A stretch of DNA of 64,000 bases, from assembly GCF_900103345.1 (NCBI RefSeq), contig NZ_LT629702.1:4774001-4838000 (forward strand). Reading direction: 5' to 3'. The DNA is from Pseudomonas azotoformans (GTDB lineage Bacteria; Pseudomonadota; Gammaproteobacteria; Pseudomonadales; Pseudomonadaceae). Position 1 is the first letter of the stretch. Every line of letters starts with the position of its first letter. The translations under genes were made by a program, and so were the position numbers. Shown here piece by piece: positions 18,725-29,318 of the stretch. The notes under the pieces were generated by a model. It made no database searches, was not told the origin of the DNA, and saw nothing but the letters and a program-made list of their open reading frames with translations.

Positions 18725-20029
18725 ATGCACCCTGAATCCTTCACCGGGCAGGCTTCTTTAGTCACGCCTACCAAAAAGCGTTTTTTCATCATGGTGCTGC
18801 TGTTCATCACCGTGGTGATCAATTACCTCGACCGCAGCAACCTGTCGATTGCCGCCCCGGCGCTGACCAGCGAACTGGGCATCGACCCGGTTCAGGTCGG
18901 GCTGATCTTCTCCGCGTTCGGCTGGACCTACGCAGCCATGCAGATCCCTGGCGGCTGGCTGGTGGACCGCGTGCCGCCGCGTATTCTCTATGCTGCCGCG
19001 CTGATTTTGTGGTCCATCGCCACCGTGATGCTCGGCTTCGCTGCCAGCTTTATCGCGTTGTTCGTACTGCGCATGGCGGTGGGTGCCCTGGAAGCGCCGG
19101 CGTATCCGATCAACAGCCGTGTGGTGACCACCTGGTTTCCCGAGCGCGAACGCGCCACGGCGATTGGCTTCTATACCTCCGGGCAGTTTGTCGGGCTGGC
19201 GTTCCTCACGCCGGTACTGGCCTGGCTGCAACATGCTTTCGGCTGGCACATGGTGTTTGTCGTCACGGGCGGAGTTGGCATCCTGTGGGGGATCATCTGG
19301 TACGCGGTGTACCGCGAGCCGAAGGATTTCAAAGGCGCCAACGCTGCTGAAATCGAGCTGATCCGCGAAGGCGGTGGCCTGGTGGACATGCAGGAAAAAG
19401 CCGCCAAGGCGCCGTTCAGCTGGGTCGACCTGGGTATCGTGCTGAGCAAGCGCAAACTCTGGGGCATCTACCTGGGGCAGTTCTGCCTGAACTCCACGCT
19501 GTGGTTCTTCCTGACGTGGTTTCCCACCTACCTGGTGAAATATCGCGGCATGGACTTCATCAAATCCGGCCTGCTGGCATCGTTGCCGTTCCTGGCGGCG
19601 TTTGTCGGCGTGCTGTGTTCCGGGATCTTTTCCGATTGGCTGATTCGTCGCGGCGCGTCGGTGGGGTTTGCGCGCAAGTTGCCGATCATTGGCGGGCTGC
19701 TGATCTCCACGGCGATCATCGGCGCCAACTATGTGGACTCGACGGCCTGGGTGATTGCGTTCCTGGCGGTGGCGTTCTTTGGCAATGGCCTGGCGTCGAT
19801 TACCTGGTCGCTGGTGTCGACCCTGGCACCGGCCCGCCTGTTGGGGCTGACCGGTGGGGTGTTCAACTTCATCGGCAACCTGTCGGCGATTGCCACGCCG
19901 ATTGTGATCGGCTTTTTGGCCAGCGGCGATTCGTTTGCGCCGGCGATTACCTACATTGCGGTGCTGGCCTTGCTCGGAGCGCTTTCCTACGTGTTGCTGG
20001 TCGGTAAAGTCGAGCGGATCGAGTTGTAA
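18725..20029 (+). CDS. dgoT: MFS transporter, D-galactonate permease
   Basis: DgoT is a 12-helix major facilitator of the anion:cation (ACS) subfamily that imports galactonate with protons. The 434 residues contain LFITVVINYLDRSNLS at the first membrane segment (residues 26-41), with the conserved NYLDR motif of this subfamily, and the GWLVDRVPPRI loop between helices 2 and 3. It is last in the dgo operon, 176 bases after dgoD with a REPIN between. A strong bidirectional terminator follows. Substrate is inferred from the operon. Confidence 0.93.
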   Translation: MHPESFTGQASLVTPTKKRFFIMVLLFITVVINYLDRSNLSIAAPALTSELGIDPVQVGLIFSAFGWTYAAMQIPGGWLVDRVPPRILYAAALILWSIATVMLGFAASFIALFVLRMAVGALEAPAYPINSRVVTTWFPERERATAIGFYTSGQFVGLAFLTPVLAWLQHAFGWHMVFVVTGGVGILWGIIWYAVYREPKDFKGANAAEIELIREGGGLVDMQEKAAKAPFSWVDLGIVLSKRKLWGIYLGQFCLNSTLWFFLTWFPTYLVKYRGMDFIKSGLLASLPFLAAFVGVLCSGIFSDWLIRRGASVGFARKLPIIGGLLISTAIIGANYVDSTAWVIAFLAVAFFGNGLASITWSLVSTLAPARLLGLTGGVFNFIGNLSAIATPIVIGFLASGDSFAPAITYIAVLALLGALSYVLLVGKVERIEL

Positions 20030-20059
20030 AAAAGGGCGACCCTTGCGGTCGCCCTTTTT
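20030..20059. terminator. Bidirectional intrinsic terminator between dgoT and the flavoprotein gene
   Basis: A perfect 8-bp stem (GGGCGACC, loop of five, GGTCGCCC) is flanked by A5 on the left and T5 on the right. It lies between the convergent dgoT and the oxidase gene at 20069, so it can end transcription from both sides. Confidence 0.9.
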
Positions 20060-20068
20060 CCTTTCGGC

Positions 20069-21766
20069 TCAGGGCACCGACATCTCGTTACGGAACACAT
20101 TCAGCGGGTCCCAGCGCTGCTTGGTGCGGCGCAGGCGGCTTTCAATCATGAGGTCAGGGAAGAACACCTTGTACCACTGCGGGTTGGGCCCCTTGTTGGG
20201 GTCGCCGTCGATAAACAGCATGTCGCGGTCGGGGTAATTGATGTAGCACCCTTCGAACTGGGCATTGACCGGAACGCCGTTGTCGTTGGCAAATGCCGCG
20301 AAAAACAGTCCCTGGATCCATTGCGCATGGGCTTGATCCGAAGCGCTGCTTTCGTCACGCCAGTAGCATTGTGGTTGCCACTTCAAATAGGACGAACGCT
20401 GTGCAACCGATGACTCCCGTCGCACGGCGGCGCTGGCCTGATTGATTTGCCCACCGAAGGACTGGATCTGGATCAGGCTTTGAGTCAGCCGCTTATCGGG
20501 GTCGTCCCTCGTCAGTGTGTTCCAGATCGCCTGCAGCACAGTGGCGGTGAAAATACCCGTCTGGTAGGCCGACTTGTACCGCCCCCGCTGGTTTGGCCCT
20601 GAGCCATTGAGCGTCTGCTGGCAATGCAGCCAATCCATTCGACGCGTCGCGGCCAGGGCAGACGCCAGTGAATTGATCGTCGGCCCTGGCGGGTTGCTGC
20701 GTGGCAGGTGGGTCGTTGGGGAAGGACTCAGGCATTCGGTGGCAGGAATGCCGATGGCATTGAGCATCGAGCTGACAAAGTCTTCAAAGGGAGCTTGATC
20801 AATCAACTCGCCCTGCTTGTCCACGTAATGAACATCCATCGTGATGTTGCCGGTGTTCTGGTGGCGCATCTCCAGTTTGGTCGCCAGGCCCCAGGTGTCC
20901 GGGTTTGCCTGGTTGCGGGCAAACCAGTCCTGATAGGCCGCCAGCAATCTCTCGAGGGCTGGCTTGGTCAGCAGCGACCAGTCCCACTCCAGCACCAGCC
21001 ACAGCACTTCCTTGGGGGCTTGCGGCAAACGTTCGAAGTAGTAGCTGGTAATAATCCCGAACTGCCCGCCGCCTGCGCCGCAGCAGGCGGCGAACAGATC
21101 CAGTTCGTCGCCTGCGCCGCAGCAGGCGGCGAACAGATCCAGTTCGTCCTGTTGGGCACTGTTGCGGGCGACATGCACAGCGACCAGGCCGTTGCCTTGG
21201 GCGTTCGGCACCAGCATGTCGACGCCGCTCAACCAGTCGCACACCAGGCCATCCTTGCGCGACAGCAACCCGTAGCCGCCGCCGCAAATATGCCCACCCA
21301 GCCCAACCGAATAGCACGACCCGCCGGGCAAGCTCGTGTTGGCCAGCTTGTACAGCGCCACGTAGGCATCCCAGTTCTGGCCGCCCGCCTCCAGGCGATA
21401 GCTATAGCGATGAGGCGAGGTGGGCACCAACTCCGAGGCAATCTGCCCCGTGGCGTCGTAGACCACTTGGTTGAGTTGGCTGATATCCAGGATCGAGAGC
21501 ACTTCGTCGAGACTGTCGGGCATCTTGTTCGCGACAAAGCCTTCATAGCAGTGGCCGCCGCTGCGCACCGTGATCCGGCCATTGGGGATCGCCAGCGCCT
21601 GGGCGGCGGCGTCGATGATGTCCTGGGGGCTGTAGCAGAGATAAATCAGGTTGGCGCCGTTTGACGAAGATTCACCCTGTACATTGCCCAGCGGCCAGCG
21701 CAGGTTGAACCCTTTTTGCAGCGTTGAATGACGACGGTCCGCAGCGGTAATGAGATCAAATGCCAT
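20069..21766 (-). CDS. FAD-linked oxidase of the berberine-bridge type, with internal 13-residue duplication
   Basis: The 565-residue protein has a PCMH-type FAD domain and a C-terminal BBE segment (NYPDRDMLFIDG...). Both sites for double covalent FAD attachment are present: His72 in VRSGGHCYEG and Cys151 in GGSCYSVGLGGH. Enzymes of this type oxidise sugars, oligosaccharides or secondary metabolites; the substrate is unknown. The start at 21766 has GGAG at good spacing, while the open frame to 21907 lacks this. Residues 207-219 and 220-232 are identical (DELDLFAACCGAG twice), from a 39-bp tandem DNA duplication just before the conserved GGGQFGI motif. This may alter FAD binding. No signal peptide is clear, and its neighbours suggest no pathway. 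Confidence 0.88.
   Translation of the reverse strand: MAFDLITAADRRHSTLQKGFNLRWPLGNVQGESSSNGANLIYLCYSPQDIIDAAAQALAIPNGRITVRSGGHCYEGFVANKMPDSLDEVLSILDISQLNQVVYDATGQIASELVPTSPHRYSYRLEAGGQNWDAYVALYKLANTSLPGGSCYSVGLGGHICGGGYGLLSRKDGLVCDWLSGVDMLVPNAQGNGLVAVHVARNSAQQDELDLFAACCGAGDELDLFAACCGAGGGQFGIITSYYFERLPQAPKEVLWLVLEWDWSLLTKPALERLLAAYQDWFARNQANPDTWGLATKLEMRHQNTGNITMDVHYVDKQGELIDQAPFEDFVSSMLNAIGIPATECLSPSPTTHLPRSNPPGPTINSLASALAATRRMDWLHCQQTLNGSGPNQRGRYKSAYQTGIFTATVLQAIWNTLTRDDPDKRLTQSLIQIQSFGGQINQASAAVRRESSVAQRSSYLKWQPQCYWRDESSASDQAHAQWIQGLFFAAFANDNGVPVNAQFEGCYINYPDRDMLFIDGDPNKGPNPQWYKVFFPDLMIESRLRRTKQRWDPLNVFRNEMSVP
21071..21148. repeat. Exact 39-bp tandem duplication inside the oxidase gene
   Basis: Positions 21071-21109 and 21110-21148 are identical base for base. 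The unit is 13 codons and keeps the frame. Absence of any difference, even at third positions, suggests a very recent event such as replication slippage. An assembly artefact is also possible. Confidence 0.95.
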
Positions 21767-21938
21767 GATGTACTCCAAAGAGCCAAGAATGACTTCTGAT
21801 GCGGCTAACTTAACGACCGGGAGGGCAAGGAATGCGGGGCTTGCGCAGGCAGTTAGACGGCAATAGGCATGAAGTGCGTTGAGGGAGGACGCAATGTCCA
21901 CCCTCAAGCCTAGCGGAAAAAGGCGAAGGCCCGGGGGG

Positions 21939-22379
21939 TTAGTTGAGTACGCCGTCGAGGATCTCGTAGACGATGCCCGTGCCCACCGCGATCAGCACCA
22001 CATCCGGACCCGAACGGCGCCATTCGTAGCCTGGGTACACCGGCAGGCGCGCGAGGGCGCGGTTGTCGAGGCGTTCGCCGTAGTAACCACGGGGCAATGG
22101 CTGGCCACGTACCAGGCGAACATTGGGCGGCGGCGGTGCGCCACGGGAGAACTGGCCGTGGTTGTCATGGATGATCTGGCGTACCGGGCCGAAGTCCTGG
22201 GGCGGGCCGCCGCGACGGTTGTCCTGCGGGCCGCGATGGTCGTCGCCATGTTGCTCGTGCTGGCCTTGCGGGCCGCCACGGTCGGGGCCGCCTTGGTCAT
22301 AAGGCGCGGCTTGCACCAGCGCGCTGGCGCCAAGCACCAGCACGCCAAGGCCTGCGATCACGGATGTGGGCATTTTCAT
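21939..22379 (-). CDS. CigR/RcnB-like periplasmic protein
   Basis: The 146 residues begin with a signal peptide (MKMPTSVIAGLGVLVLGASA) followed by a low-complexity stretch rich in Gly, His, Asp, Gln and Pro (residues 25-70). The end has the RcnB-like pattern LPRGYYGERLDNRALARLPV and a hydrophobic close. Similar Pseudomonas proteins are annotated as anti-virulence regulator CigR family or RcnB family. RcnB acts in metal handling in E. coli, and the role here is not known. The start at 22379 has GAGGA upstream. The trpBA terminator lies only about 25 bases before it. Confidence 0.75.
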   Translation of the reverse strand: MKMPTSVIAGLGVLVLGASALVQAAPYDQGGPDRGGPQGQHEQHGDDHRGPQDNRRGGPPQDFGPVRQIIHDNHGQFSRGAPPPPNVRLVRGQPLPRGYYGERLDNRALARLPVYPGYEWRRSGPDVVLIAVGTGIVYEILDGVLN

Positions 22380-22400
22380 CGGGTATTCCTCAGGGCACGC

Positions 22401-22438
22401 AAACAAAAAAGGGACGTCGAACGAGGTTCGAAATCCCT
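22401..22438 (-). terminator. Intrinsic terminator downstream of trpBA
   Basis: On the minus strand, AAGGGATTTCGAAC, loop CTC, GTTCGACGTCCC is followed by TTTTTTG. The stem has a small internal mismatch (TTT against ACG). It lies 78 bases after the trpA stop, and its T tract ends about 25 bases before the cigR-like start codon. Confidence 0.8.
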
Positions 22439-22515
22439 TGGTCTTGCTGTTTAGGCCGTGCCCGCGCGGGTTGATTCCTCTGTATCAGGAACTTTACCTA
22501 CTGCTTACGGGGCGC

Positions 22516-23324
22516 TTACTTACGGGCGTTACGCACGCCTTCCGACAATGCCGCACACAGGCTCAATACGCCGTCGATGGCTTGCTGGTCATTCTTGGCA
22601 TTGGCAATGTGATCGATCAGCGCCGAACCCACCACCACACCGTCGGCCAGGCGGGCGATGGCCGCCGCTTGTTCCGGTGTACGGATACCAAAACCGATGC
22701 TGATCGGCAGATCGGTGTGGCGACGCAGGCGGGTCACGGCTTCTTCGACGTGTTCCAGGGTCGCCGCGCCGGCACCGGTCACGCCGGCGACCGACACGTA
22801 GTACACGAAGCCGGAACTGCCGTTGAGCACGGTGGGCAGGCGTACGTCGTCGGTGGTTGGCGTGGTCAGGCGGATAAAGTCGATACCGGCAGCCTGGGCC
22901 GGGTCGCACAGCTCGCCGTTGTGCTCAGGCGGCATGTCGACCACGATCAGGCCGTCCACCCCGGCTTCCTTGGCGTCGGCGATGAACTGCGGCACGCCGT
23001 ATTTGTGGATCGGGTTGAAGTAGCCCATCAACACCAGCGGCGTGTCGTTGTTGTCCTTACGGAACTCGCGGACCATCTGGAGGGTTTTCACCAGGTTCTG
23101 CTTGGCATTCAACGCACGGATGTTGGCCAGCTGAATGGCCGGGCCGTCGGCCATCGGATCGGTGAAGGGCATGCCCAACTCGATCACATCGGCACCGGCA
23201 GCGGGCAAGCCTTTGAGGATGGCCAGCGAGGTGTCATAGCCCGGGTCGCCAGCGGTGACGAAGGTCACCAGGGCGGCGCGGTTCTGTTCTTTCAGCTGAG
23301 CGAAGCGGGTGTGCAGGCGGCTCA

Positions 23325-23325
<1 letters not shown>
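22516..23325 (-). CDS. trpA: Tryptophan synthase alpha subunit
   Basis: TrpA cleaves indole-3-glycerol phosphate to indole and glyceraldehyde 3-phosphate, and passes indole to TrpB. The 269 residues are standard. The catalytic glutamate is in [17 protein letters not shown] near residue 50, and a catalytic aspartate lies in the family's [12 protein letters not shown] segment near 130. The open frame extends to 23508, but [11 protein letters not shown] at 23325 is the family start and overlaps the trpB stop by one base. An intrinsic terminator follows. Confidence 0.97.
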
Positions 23326-25554
<2,229 letters not shown>

Positions 25555-25558
<4 letters not shown>

Positions 25559-25881
25559 TCACCGCGCTTGCACAGCAGGTAGGCGGCCAGTAGGCCCAGT
25601 GCGCCTACGGCAACACCGGCGGTAGTCCATGGGTGCTCTTGGGCGTAGTCCCGGGTTGCAACACCGGTTTCGCGGATTTTGACTTTGCTTTCTTCGTAGG
25701 CATCGCTGATCAGGTGGCGGGAATGCTTGAGGGCATTCTCGGCATTGCTTTTCAGGGCCTTCAAGGTTTTGCGCGATTCGTCAGACGCATCGTCCTTGAG
25801 GCTTTCCAGAGACTTGAGCAGGCTCGAAATCTCGGCTTCCATGCTTTCCAGCGACGCTTTGCGTAAAGAAGTGTTGGCCAT
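25555..25881 (-). CDS. DUF883/ElaB-YqjD-like membrane-anchored protein
   Basis: The 108 residues form a long charged helix (about 1-75, heptad-like, rich in Lys, Glu, Ser) and one C-terminal membrane segment ([19 protein letters not shown], about 86-104) ending CKRGD. This is the layout of ElaB/YqjD proteins, which anchor ribosomes to the inner membrane in stationary-phase E. coli. That role is not shown for this one. The ATG at 25881 has GGAGAG upstream. Its stop overlaps the trpI end by four bases. Confidence 0.85.
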
Positions 25882-26037
25882 GTGGACTCTCCTGAAGTGA
25901 TTGAGTGGCGTGTGTAGATACCGACTGCGGGCGTTTCAGAAAGTGCAGTTAATCTGAACTTTCAGGTAGGAACGGTCGCCAGAAGCAGTACGAACATTGA
26001 CTGCTACGCTTGCTTAACGACCCTTAGGAGAACTGCC

Positions 26038-26253
26038 ATGAGTGATCATCACACCTACAAGAAAGTCGAATTGGTCGGCTCGTCGACCACCAGTATTGAA
26101 GACGCGATCAACAATGCTATCGCTGAAGCCAACAAGAGCATCAAGCATCTGGAGTGGTTTGAAGTGACTGAAACACGCGGCCACATCGAGAATGGCAAGG
26201 TTGCGCACTATCAGGTCACCCTCAAGGTAGGGTTCCGAATTGCCAGTAGTTGA
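26038..26253 (+). CDS. Dodecin (flavin-binding dodecamer)
   Basis: Dodecins are 65-75-residue proteins that form hollow dodecamers and store or buffer flavins or CoA. The 71 residues show the typical start [12 protein letters not shown], the helix, a central [11 protein letters not shown] with the flavin-stacking tryptophan near residue 39, and a final [14 protein letters not shown] with the conserved glutamine. A strong AGGAG precedes the ATG. Its own promoter is likely in the 156-base divergent gap shared with the DUF883 gene. Confidence 0.93.
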   Translation: MSDHHTYKKVELVGSSTTSIEDAINNAIAEANKSIKHLEWFEVTETRGHIENGKVAHYQVTLKVGFRIASS

Positions 26254-26368
26254 TCGCAGCGGTTGAACTTGCTGACTGGCCGATTGCCATAACCTGCGCT
26301 ACAACCAATGGGTGCCGATGCCGCAAGCGTCGGCACGCTCTTTTTGATCAGCGCAAGGAAAGTAACGG

Positions 26369-26596
26369 ATGAAGAAGTTCCTGTTAGCGGTAGGTTTGTT
26401 GAGCATTGCAGGCACGGCCTTGGCGGCGGGCAAGCCTTGTGAAGAGCTCAAAAGCGAAATTGCAGCGAAAATCGACGCCAAGGGCGCTTCGGGTTATTCG
26501 TTGGAAGTGGTGGATAAAGGTGCTGCGCCGAGTGACCACAAAGTAGTCGGCAGTTGCGAAGCCGGCACCAAGGAAATCGCCTACAAGCGCGGTTAA
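26369..26596 (+). CDS. DUF1161 small periplasmic protein (copy 1)
   Basis: The 75-residue protein has a signal peptide (MKKFLLAVGLLSIAGTALAA) and a mature part of about 55 residues with two cysteines (KPCEELK and GSCEAGTKEI) that could form a disulfide. This is the DUF1161 pattern, whose function is unknown. A paralogue with the same layout is at 28516. A good AAGGAAAG site precedes the ATG, and a bidirectional terminator follows. Confidence 0.88.
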   Translation: MKKFLLAVGLLSIAGTALAAGKPCEELKSEIAAKIDAKGASGYSLEVVDKGAAPSDHKVVGSCEAGTKEIAYKRG

Positions 26597-26612
26597 TCCC
26601 GTGTTGCAGACG

Positions 26613-26645
26613 TAAAAAACCGACGCAAGTGCGTCGGTTTTTTTT
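26613..26645. terminator. Bidirectional intrinsic terminator
   Basis: CCGACGC, loop AAGT, GCGTCGG forms a perfect stem flanked by A6 on the left and T8 on the right. It separates the DUF1161 gene from the convergent flavin monooxygenase gene and can serve both. Confidence 0.92.
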
Positions 26646-26657
26646 CGCCTGAAGGTT

Positions 26658-27659
26658 TTAGCCCTTCATCAACTGTGCCAGCAGCTCGTAGGAATGAATC
26701 CGGTCGGCGTGCTCGTACAGGTCGCAGGTAAAGATCAGCTCGTCAGCGCCGGTCTGTTCGATCAGCACCTCCAGCTTCGCGCGGATCTTCGCCGGGCTGC
26801 CGACCATGGCCAGGCCGAGGAAGCTGCCGACCGCGTCTTTTTCATGGGGTAGCCACAGGCCGTCCATGGTTTTCACCGGCGGGCGCTGCACCAGGCTTTG
26901 CCCGCGCATCAGTGCGAGGATGCGTTGGTAGACCGAGGTGGCGAGGTAGTCGGCTTGTTCATCTGTATCTGCCGCGACCAGTGGAATGCCGAGCATCACG
27001 TAAGGCTTGTCCAGCACTTCCGAAGGCTTGAAGTGATTGCGGTACACGCGAATCGCCTCATGCATCAAGCGCGGTGCGAAATGCGAGGCGAAGGCGTAGG
27101 GCAAACCGCGCTCGCCCGCCAATTGCGCGCTGAACAGGCTGGAGCCCAGCAGCCAGACCGGTACGTTGGTGCCGGTGCCAGGAACGGCGATCACCCGTTG
27201 GTCGGGGGTGCGTGGGCCGAGGTAGGCCATCAGCTCCGCCACATCTTCCGGGAAATCGTCGGCACTGCCGGAGCGCTCACGGCGTAGGGCGCGGGCGGTC
27301 ATCTGGTCGGAGCCGGGCGCGCGGCCCAGGCCCAGGTCGATACGGCCGGGGTAGAGGCTTTCCAGGGTGCCGAACTGTTCGGCGATCACCAGCGGCGCGT
27401 GGTTGGGCAGCATCACGCCGCCGGAGCCGACGCGAATCGTCGAGGTGCCGCCGGCCAGGTAACCCAGCAGCACCGAGGTGGCCGAACTGGCGATACCGTC
27501 CATGTTGTGGTGTTCAGCCACCCAGAAACGGTTGTAGCCGAACTTTTCCACGTGTTGGGCCAGGTCCAGGGAATTGCGCAGCGACTGCGCCGGACTGCCG
27601 TTGGCGCGCACGGGCACCAGGTCGAGGGTCGAGAACTTTACGTCGGACAGCGATTTCAT
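26658..27659 (-). CDS. Luciferase-like (LLM class) flavin-dependent oxidoreductase
   Basis: The 333 residues have the bacterial-luciferase TIM-barrel pattern without a second subunit: [14 protein letters not shown] at the start, [17 protein letters not shown] near residue 45, and [20 protein letters not shown] near 80. E. coli YhbW belongs to the same MsnO8-type group. Such enzymes use reduced flavin and oxygen on unknown substrates. The start at 27659 was chosen over the open frame to 27725 because GGAGAAG precedes it and [14 protein letters not shown] fits the family start. The gene is alone on its strand. Confidence 0.9.
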   Translation of the reverse strand: MKSLSDVKFSTLDLVPVRANGSPAQSLRNSLDLAQHVEKFGYNRFWVAEHHNMDGIASSATSVLLGYLAGGTSTIRVGSGGVMLPNHAPLVIAEQFGTLESLYPGRIDLGLGRAPGSDQMTARALRRERSGSADDFPEDVAELMAYLGPRTPDQRVIAVPGTGTNVPVWLLGSSLFSAQLAGERGLPYAFASHFAPRLMHEAIRVYRNHFKPSEVLDKPYVMLGIPLVAADTDEQADYLATSVYQRILALMRGQSLVQRPPVKTMDGLWLPHEKDAVGSFLGLAMVGSPAKIRAKLEVLIEQTGADELIFTCDLYEHADRIHSYELLAQLMKG

Positions 27660-27877
27660 AAGCCTGCTTCTCCAAAGGGGCCGCAGGCTTTTTAGACGAA
27701 CCAAAACCTGCCGCTTCATGTGCATGCTCTATGCAATAAGGGCATATACCCGAGATTCAATAGCACGCCAGGAAATTTCCTACTGTCTTGCTAGGTTTCC
27801 CTTACAGGATGAACTTTGCCAGTCCGACTATCCTCAGAACCCTTACTGACACAAAACCACCGTTCGAGGAGACCGCT

Positions 27878-28309
27878 ATGAGTATCGTTAAAAAAGCATC
27901 TGCGCATTGGGAAGGTGACCTGAAGACCGGCTTGGGTTCCATTTCCACGGAAACCGGCGTACTGCGTGAAGCGCCCTACGGCTTCAAGGCCCGTTTCGAA
28001 GGCGGTAAGGGCACCAACCCGGAAGAACTGATCGGTGCGGCCCACGCCGGCTGTTTCTCCATGGCGTTTTCCATGATTCTCGGCGACGCCGGGCTCAAGG
28101 CTGACAGCATCGATACCCAGGCCGAAGTGACCCTGGACCAGGTTGACGGTGGTTTTGCGATCACCGCTGTGCACCTGGTGCTCAAGGCCAAAATTCCGGG
28201 CGCAAGCCAGGCGCAGTTCGATGAACTCAGCAAAAAAGCCAAGGAAGGTTGCCCGGTGTCCAAAGTGCTGAACGCGAAAATCAGCCTGGATGCCACTTTG
28301 GTCAGCTAA
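27878..28309 (+). CDS. osmC: OsmC-family peroxiredoxin
   Basis: OsmC reduces organic hydroperoxides with a reactive cysteine pair. The 143 residues equal E. coli OsmC in length. The start SIVKKASAHWEGDLKTG and the G-T-NPEELIGAAHAGCFSMAFS segment, with the peroxidatic cysteine near residue 60, are typical, and the resolving cysteine is in KEGCPVSKVL near 125. GAGGAG lies before the ATG. The open frame upstream to 27788 is not supported. Induction by osmotic or stationary stress is usual for the family but no promoter was resolved. Confidence 0.93.
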   Translation: MSIVKKASAHWEGDLKTGLGSISTETGVLREAPYGFKARFEGGKGTNPEELIGAAHAGCFSMAFSMILGDAGLKADSIDTQAEVTLDQVDGGFAITAVHLVLKAKIPGASQAQFDELSKKAKEGCPVSKVLNAKISLDATLVS

Positions 28310-28324
28310 AGCAGCAGGTCCAAC

Positions 28325-28415
28325 GTGGGAGGGGGCTTGCCCCCGATGGCGGTCGATCAGCAACAGAGATGTTGACTGCTTCACTGCTATCGGGGGCAAG
28401 CCCCCTCCCACATTT
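28325..28415. repeat. REPIN, GGGGGCTTGCCCCCGAT type
   Basis: Two inverted arms (GGGAGGGGGCTTGCCCCCGAT and complement) lie 16 bases after the osmC stop with about 44 bases between them. It probably stabilises the osmC 3' end. Confidence 0.93.
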
Positions 28416-28515
28416 TGTTCTGCGTTGGATCAGAACTCGTGTTTTGTCAGTGTGGTCCTATTACCATGCAGCCTAGGCGCACACCCGTGCGCAATGCATT
28501 CAGGGAGCTTCACAC

Positions 28516-28755
28516 ATGAAACGTTTTGCCTTGGCGATCATCTGCGGTGTAGTGGCCACGTCGGCTGTGGCCGCGCCAAAAGACTGCGAAGAGCTCAGGA
28601 AGGAGATCGAGGTCAAGATCCAGGCTAACGCGGTGCCGTCCTACACCCTGGAGATCGTCAGCAAGGAAGAAGCCGACAAGCACGACAGCGCCATGGTCGT
28701 CGGCAGCTGTGAGAACGGCACCAAGGCCATTGTCTACCAGAAGAACAACGACTGA
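28516..28755 (+). CDS. DUF1161 small periplasmic protein (copy 2)
   Basis: The 79-residue protein has a signal peptide (MKRFALAIICGVVATSAVAA) and the mature pattern KDCEELRKEIEVKIQ...YTLEIV...GSCENGTKAIVY, matching the protein at 26369 in order and cysteine spacing. Function is unknown. It ends exactly where the convergent lipoprotein gene ends: the two stop codons abut as TGATCA. GGGAG precedes the ATG. Confidence 0.88.
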   Translation: MKRFALAIICGVVATSAVAAPKDCEELRKEIEVKIQANAVPSYTLEIVSKEEADKHDSAMVVGSCENGTKAIVYQKNND

Positions 28756-29178
28756 TCAGATGCAGTTGACGCTGCGTTCTTCTGCGAGCAACTGACGCGC
28801 CGCGTCATACAACCGGATGTTGGGTGTGAAGGCCAGCGAGCGCCCTTCCAGCACATAGCGCTGGCCCGCCTGGAAGTGGCCGTATTCCAGGGTCATGAAG
28901 CAGGTGCGGTACATCATCTGGCTGAGCCCACCCAAACCGCCGCCGGCGGGAACTTCAAAGTCGAAACGCACCATCAGTTCATGATGGCCGGGCGGCATTT
29001 GGAAGAAACGTCCGTCATCCAGATTCTTGCCGTCCAAGCGTTGCGCCATTACCAGCTTGGACCCCGGCGTCGGCGTGGTGAAATCGACCCACGCCTGTTG
29101 CGGGTCCACTGGTGGCACCGGGGTAGTGGTGCAGGCACTGAGGAACAGGGCGGCGACGGGAAACCAGAGCTGACGCAT
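28756..29178 (-). CDS. Small predicted lipoprotein of unknown function
   Basis: The 140 residues start with a lipoprotein signal (MRQLWFPVAALFLSACTT), with lipidated cysteine near residue 17. The mature part looks beta-rich and ends RSVNCI, with two more cysteines. No catalytic motif is recognised. The ATG at 29178 was chosen, and a GTG nine bases upstream is possible. It is divergent from another lipoprotein gene at 29319. The sequence alone does not suggest a role. Confidence 0.75.
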   Translation of the reverse strand: MRQLWFPVAALFLSACTTTPVPPVDPQQAWVDFTTPTPGSKLVMAQRLDGKNLDDGRFFQMPPGHHELMVRFDFEVPAGGGLGGLSQMMYRTCFMTLEYGHFQAGQRYVLEGRSLAFTPNIRLYDAARQLLAEERSVNCI

Positions 29179-29318
29179 GGCAGGCACTCACGTAGGAAAA
29201 AGTTAAGCCTGATGCCAGCGGCGACAGACTCCTTGTAAGTATAAACACGTCTCGCCATGGAAAAATTCCGCCTGGGCGCGATAGTCTGGCGAGCAAATTA
29301 CCCAGGAGCGGTCGGGGC

